Part shown: positions 30,698-34,212 of the stretch, one piece after another
Position numbering within the stretch: position 1 is the stretch's first letter
Layout of the letters: each line of letters starts with the position of its first letter
Position numbers and translations under genes: made by a program
From: Campylobacterota bacterium
GTDB lineage: Bacteria > Campylobacterota > Campylobacteria > Campylobacterales > Sulfurovaceae
NCBI GenBank assembly: GCA_011048515.1
Contig: DSDW01000120.1
Coordinates: forward strand, 1-34,212
Reading direction: 5' to 3'
Length of the DNA: 34,212 nucleotides
Notes under the pieces: model-generated
What the model was told of the DNA's origin: nothing
Databases searched by the model: none
Seen by the model: only the letters and a program-made list of their open reading frames with translations

Positions 30698-31867
30698 ATG
30701 AAGCGTATCGATAAAAATGTGGTGATGCTTGGATGGGTCAGCTACTTTACCGATATGGCGACGGCTATGATCCAGCCCATACTTCCGCTTTTTATCGTAT
30801 TGATACTGCATGAGGGAATGGACAAACTGGGGTTTGTCATCGCAGTTGCAACATTTGTCTCCTATGCGATGCGGCTCATCTCAGGCTATCTCAGTGACCG
30901 TTATGGGATCGTTAAACCTTTGGTAGTGGCAGGGTATGGACTCTCTGCCACTACCAAACCGTTGATAGGTTTTACCGGTAATTATCAGCAGATCACCGTG
31001 CTTCAGTCTCTTGAACGTCTGGGAAAAGGGCTGCGTTCTGCGCCCAAAGACCTGATGATTGCAGAGTATAGTGAAAAAAATGCGTCAGGAAAGACCTTTG
31101 GATTTCACAAGATGATGGATATCGCAGGAGAGCTCAGCGGGACAGTGATCCTCTTTGCGCTGCTTGCGATCTTCGGACAAAGTGAGAGTGTGATGAGAAA
31201 TATCTTCTATGCTACACTGATCCCGGGGCTGATCGGTTTGGCGATCATGATCTTTTGGGTACGGGATATCCCCAAACCCTCAAAACATGAAAGTATGAAA
31301 TTTAGCTTCAGTGATCAGGATAAGCTGACCATCAGAGCGTTGTTTGTCTATTTTTTCTTTGTATTTTTCATGTTCTCTGCCGCCTTTTTTACGGTACAGG
31401 CAAAAGAGGTCGGCATCGCAATTGCACTTATTCCGCTGCTTTTTATCGTCTCTACCGGAATACAGACATTAACCAGCTACATCATTGGGGCATGGGTCGA
31501 CAAGATCGGGGTGAAGCGTATCATGTTGTTTGCCTATCTCAGCGGAGTGATCGCGCAGGTGCTTCTGTACCTTCAAAACCCTCTTTCGACGTGGTTTGCT
31601 TTTGCCTTTATGGGGCTCTTCACTGTTGCCTCGCTCAATGCCAACCGTGCCTATATCGCTGACAGGGCACAGAATAAAGGAACGGTTTATGGGATATTTT
31701 ATGCAGGGGTAGCACTCTTTGGTGCGCTTGGAGCCTATGTGGGAGGTGTGATCTGGGAGTATTTTGGGATGCATACAGCACTTGGGTATTCGCTTGTAGG
31801 GACATTGGCGGTGCTGGTGCTTTTTGGTGCGATCGTGAGAAATGGCAAAGAGACTGACAAGGGGTAA
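30698..31867 (+). CDS. MFS transporter
   Basis: 389 residues with about 12 membrane segments. Motif A-like loop SGYLSDRYGIVKPLVVAGYG after helix 2, and 'ERLGKGLRSAPKDLMIAEYS' and 'GKTFGFHKMMDIAGELSG' in the middle, which define a widespread uncharacterised MFS group ('VSYFTDMATAMIQPILPLF' start). Substrate unknown. It follows the GH3 gene by 93 bases without a visible terminator, so a link to cell-wall fragment uptake is possible but unproven; it is much shorter than AmpG. Confidence 0.88.
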   Translation: MKRIDKNVVMLGWVSYFTDMATAMIQPILPLFIVLILHEGMDKLGFVIAVATFVSYAMRLISGYLSDRYGIVKPLVVAGYGLSATTKPLIGFTGNYQQITVLQSLERLGKGLRSAPKDLMIAEYSEKNASGKTFGFHKMMDIAGELSGTVILFALLAIFGQSESVMRNIFYATLIPGLIGLAIMIFWVRDIPKPSKHESMKFSFSDQDKLTIRALFVYFFFVFFMFSAAFFTVQAKEVGIAIALIPLLFIVSTGIQTLTSYIIGAWVDKIGVKRIMLFAYLSGVIAQVLLYLQNPLSTWFAFAFMGLFTVASLNANRAYIADRAQNKGTVYGIFYAGVALFGALGAYVGGVIWEYFGMHTALGYSLVGTLAVLVLFGAIVRNGKETDKG

Positions 31868-31869
31868 AA

Positions 31870-32157
31870 TTAAATCTTATATTTTTCTTTCCGTTCAGCT
31901 GTAAATGCCCACCATACTTTCGGCTCTCCTCCATCCATAAAATCCGTGATCGACATCAATACATCAAGTACACAGGGGTCTTGTCTCATGCCTGTCTCTT
32001 CACAGAGTTTTTTATAGAGTTTATAGGGGTCTTTCCCTTCGAGTTTTTTTGGGGTGTCGATACCGATACGTTCCAGATCCTTTGCGAGAGACTTGCCGAT
32101 ATTGGGAAGGTCGGTGAGTTTTTTTGTCCTTTTTCTTACAACTTTTTGTGGGTTCAT
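31870..32157 (-). CDS. Cdd1-type helix-hairpin-helix protein
   Basis: 95 residues. The helix-hairpin-helix LTDLPNIGKSLAKDLERIGI leads into 'PYKLYKKLCEETGMRQDPCVLDVL' and an ending WWAFTAERK. This fits the small 'pathogenicity locus' Cdd1 family (PF11731), which resembles DNA-binding HhH proteins but has no proven function. The ATG overlaps the end of the upstream MFS gene by 4 bases. Confidence 0.8.
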   Translation of the reverse strand: MNPQKVVRKRTKKLTDLPNIGKSLAKDLERIGIDTPKKLEGKDPYKLYKKLCEETGMRQDPCVLDVLMSITDFMDGGEPKVWWAFTAERKEKYKI

Positions 32158-33305
32158 TGCACTTTTCTTTTAGAGATTATCTGCATAACGACAGCGGCAA
32201 AGACCAACCCGCCCAGTGTCATTCCGATGACCACAAAAAAGTGCTGCACTCCGAAATAGTCTACCACAGGGTGAAAGAGGATAGGCGAAAAAAACTGTCC
32301 CATAAAGAGAAAACTTGTCAGGTAGCCTGAGGATCTGATACGTCTGCTTTCATGGGCAAGATGGAGCATCCAAGCGATGATATTGGTCATCATCAGGCCA
32401 CCGCCAAACCCCAGGATCGGTGAGGTGAAGAAGAAGAGATAGACGTGATGGACATTACCGATGAGCAGAAAACCTACCGCGACGATACCCATAACGATCA
32501 TGTAGATGGATTTAAAATCATAGTATATGTTAAGACGGGCAAAAGTGAGCGCCCCGAGTGCATTGAAGATAAATGCCATAGAGATGATCATCCCTGTGAG
32601 TTTTCCATCCGCTCCGAAATGGTTCATCATCAAAAAAGGCATCTGTGTCGGCAGGATATAAAAAATCAGCATCAAGAAAAATGCAAGGAGATAGATAGAG
32701 AAAAGTCTGGGTTGGACACCCCGTTCATCAGTCAATGGATGACAATGCAACGGCTCTTTGATATACAAAAGGACCAGGGGCAAAAAGAGTATTCCGACCA
32801 GATAGATGCCAAAACTGTAACGCCAGTCAATGTCGCTGAGTATACCTCCCGTGAGCAGAAAGAGAAGTCCGCCTATCGAGGTAAAAGCACTTTGCAGACC
32901 CATATAGCGATGCCGCTCTTCAGTTTGAAAGTAGTCTCCGACCAGAGAGGTGGTCAATATCATCAGAACGGCGATCGCTACTCCCAGTGCAAAACGGGAA
33001 AGAAGCAGAGAGTGGATATCGGACAGATAGAGACCGGCACTTCCCGAGAGTGCGAAGAAGAGCAGTGCTGCCATCAGCGCATGGGTTCGCTTGAAACGAT
33101 GCAGGAAGTGTCCGAGGAAAGGTGCGAGGATCGCGATGGCCAGAGAGGGGAGGGTAATCATCATCCTGGAGAGAAATTCGATCTGCGAGGTATCGGGGAA
33201 ATGGTCTTTCAGATGAGGCAGGGAGGTAACGATGGCTACGTTGGACATCATCGTTGTCATCGAGAGCAGCAATAGCGTGAACTTTGTATTGTTTGCGATA
33301 GGCAA
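32154..33305 (-). CDS. MFS transporter (DHA1-type)
   Basis: 383 residues, about 12 membrane segments, 'FLGHFLHRFKRTHALMAALL' as the motif-A loop, 'LVGDYFQTEERHRYMGLQSAF' and 'GGILSDIDWRYSFGIYLVGI' typical of drug:proton antiporters of the Bcr/Bmr type. The TTG start was chosen because AAGGAG (33316-33311) sits 5 bases upstream and the TATAAT at 33342-33337 would make any earlier start untranscribed or leaderless. It is divergent from a MacA-like adaptor gene. Substrate unknown. Confidence 0.85.
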   Translation of the reverse strand: MPIANNTKFTLLLLSMTTMMSNVAIVTSLPHLKDHFPDTSQIEFLSRMMITLPSLAIAILAPFLGHFLHRFKRTHALMAALLFFALSGSAGLYLSDIHSLLLSRFALGVAIAVLMILTTSLVGDYFQTEERHRYMGLQSAFTSIGGLLFLLTGGILSDIDWRYSFGIYLVGILFLPLVLLYIKEPLHCHPLTDERGVQPRLFSIYLLAFFLMLIFYILPTQMPFLMMNHFGADGKLTGMIISMAFIFNALGALTFARLNIYYDFKSIYMIVMGIVAVGFLLIGNVHHVYLFFFTSPILGFGGGLMMTNIIAWMLHLAHESRRIRSSGYLTSFLFMGQFFSPILFHPVVDYFGVQHFFVVIGMTLGGLVFAAVVMQIISKRKVQ

Positions 33306-33336
33306 AACAACTCCTTGGGATACGGTTTTCAATAAT

Positions 33337-33342
33337 ATTATA
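33337..33342 (-). promoter_or_regulatory. -10 box (TATAAT) for the MFS/Cdd1 operon
   Basis: A perfect TATAAT on the minus strand 31 bases before the TTG start. On the plus strand TATAAA at 33363-33368 could serve the divergent adaptor gene. Confidence 0.5.
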
Positions 33343-33417
33343 TCCAAGCTCTGCTAGAATGGTATAAAGAGTACTTCTGCAGGTCAGGGGGTGTTCATGT
33401 CCCAGAAAGGTTAGCGC

Positions 33418-34212
33418 ATGGAAGAGATGCAAAAGATCATCAACTATCATAAAGATACACGCAAATGGCGAATTGGAGTGATCGTTGTCATCGGTGTCAT
33501 GCTCATTGCTCTCTATCTCTTTTTTTCAAGGGATTCACAGCAGATGGCGTATCGTTATGTGACGGAAGCATTGGAAAAAAGCGATCTTTCCCTGACCGTC
33601 TCAGCCAGCGGGTATATCCAGCCGCTGGAGAGTGTGGATGTGGGTACCGAGGTGTCGGGTACCATCGAAGAGGTCTATGTCGATTATAATGATCAGGTAA
33701 AAAAAGGCCAGCTTCTGGCGAGCCTGGATACGACGAAGTATCAAAGTGCCTACGACAGGGCAAAGGCTGCGCTTCAGATCTCCAAAGCGGCGCTGGAGAG
33801 TGCACAGGCGCAACAGTATCAGGCCGATACAACCATAGAGCGTTATAAACAGCTTAGGATCTCTTCTCGAGGTACCTTGCCGACACAGAGTGACTGGGAC
33901 AGGGAGTGGTCAAACTACCTGCTTGCCAAAGCGCAGATCGCCAATGCCCAGGCACAGATCGACCAGGCGGGCCATGCGTTGAAGGCTGCCGAGTACGATC
34001 TGGAGCGTACCAAGATCTACTCACCCGTAGACGGGACGATCCTGGTGAGAAATGTCGATCCCGGGCAGACAGTGGCAGCAACTTTTCAGACCCCGGTACT
34101 TTTCAATATCGCAAAAGACCTGAGCAAAATGGAACTTCAGATCAGTATCGATGAGGCGGATATCGGGAAGATAGATGCTGGGCAAAAAGCAAGCTTTAGT
34201 GTTGATGCCTAT
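33418..34212 (+). CDS. MacA-like periplasmic adaptor of an efflux pump (3' truncated by window)
   Basis: 265 codons present, continuing past the window end. One membrane segment (~18-37) anchors it to the inner membrane. A first beta-barrel/lipoyl half 'GYIQPLESVDVGTEVSGTIE' follows at ~65-110 with 'NDQVKKGQLLASLD', then a long alpha-hairpin (~105-190, Ala/Gln-rich), the second lipoyl half 'LERTKIYSPVDGTILVRNVD' (~196-215) and 'GQTVAA'. This order is typical of membrane-fusion proteins, and the sequence fits MacA-type partners of an ABC exporter. AAAGG lies 7 bases before the ATG. The pump itself should follow outside the window. Confidence 0.88.
   Translation, partial: MEEMQKIINYHKDTRKWRIGVIVVIGVMLIALYLFFSRDSQQMAYRYVTEALEKSDLSLTVSASGYIQPLESVDVGTEVSGTIEEVYVDYNDQVKKGQLLASLDTTKYQSAYDRAKAALQISKAALESAQAQQYQADTTIERYKQLRISSRGTLPTQSDWDREWSNYLLAKAQIANAQAQIDQAGHALKAAEYDLERTKIYSPVDGTILVRNVDPGQTVAATFQTPVLFNIAKDLSKMELQISIDEADIGKIDAGQKASFSVDAY

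Noticed and set aside
32445-33275. Open frame of 276 codons on the plus strand inside the MFS gene
   Set aside because: Antisense to a clear 12-helix transporter. Its Gln/Lys/Glu/Arg/Cys/His-rich translation is what the complement of hydrophobic codons gives.

Overview
The window looks like a chromosomal segment of a Campylobacterota (Epsilonproteobacteria) member, probably a free-living Sulfurovum/Sulfurimonas-type bacterium. This is inferred from gene content, since no taxonomic search was possible. Clues are the short-form HisG, the short type III pantothenate kinase, the rnr-holA-rpsF-ssb-rpsR run (an order I recall from Helicobacter pylori), ilvC followed by a divergent polysaccharide deacetylase gene, and promoters that mostly show a perfect TATAAT box without a clear -35 box. 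Most of the window is housekeeping. No prophage, CRISPR array, insertion sequence or rRNA was found.

Layout. 1-5617 (+): the end of mutS2, a 3D-domain lipoprotein, a YfgM-like membrane protein with a beta-propeller lipoprotein (BamB-like), a XerCD-type recombinase, a small unknown protein, coaX, hisG and a methyltransferase. 5629-8054 (-): a kexin-like subtilase lipoprotein followed by a small secreted protein that looks like a detached subtilase propeptide. 8190-13457 (-): rpsR, ssb, rpsF, holA, rnr and htpX. 13557-15670: an M15 peptidase (+), then a PA2779/PA2778-type pair (-). 15671-16813: a cold-shock gene, a small unknown gene and repeat-rich spacers. 16814-18193 (-): an NfeD/slipin pair. 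18374-21008: a degenerate CZB-like protein, an RluA-type pseudouridine synthase (-) and ilvC. 21267-23728 (+): a YibQ-type deacetylase and a DASS transporter. 23989-24064 (-): tRNA-Ala(GGC). 24254-28365 (+): pta, ackA and dprA. 28375-34212: a TlpA-like thioredoxin, a small unknown gene, a GH3 (NagZ-like) enzyme, two MFS transporters, a Cdd1-type helix-hairpin-helix protein and the start of a MacA-like efflux adaptor cut by the window end.

How the genes work together. pta-ackA interconvert acetyl-CoA and acetate. hisG, ilvC and coaX feed amino acid and CoA synthesis. rpsF-ssb-rpsR is the classic S6/SSB/S18 operon, preceded by a leader hairpin that could be an S6:S18 autoregulatory site and ended by a clear intrinsic terminator. 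Envelope functions recur: the 3D lipoprotein, M15 peptidase, GH3 enzyme, HtpX, NfeD/slipin, and the YfgM/BamB-like pair.

The most interesting items are the subtilase whose inhibitory/chaperone propeptide seems to be encoded by a separate downstream gene, a decayed M15 peptidase tail near an intact M15 gene, a composite intergenic repeat family (ATTCACT heptamers plus short perfect hairpins), the rpsF leader structure, a CZB-like protein lacking most zinc ligands, and two genes whose -10 boxes imply leaderless transcripts.
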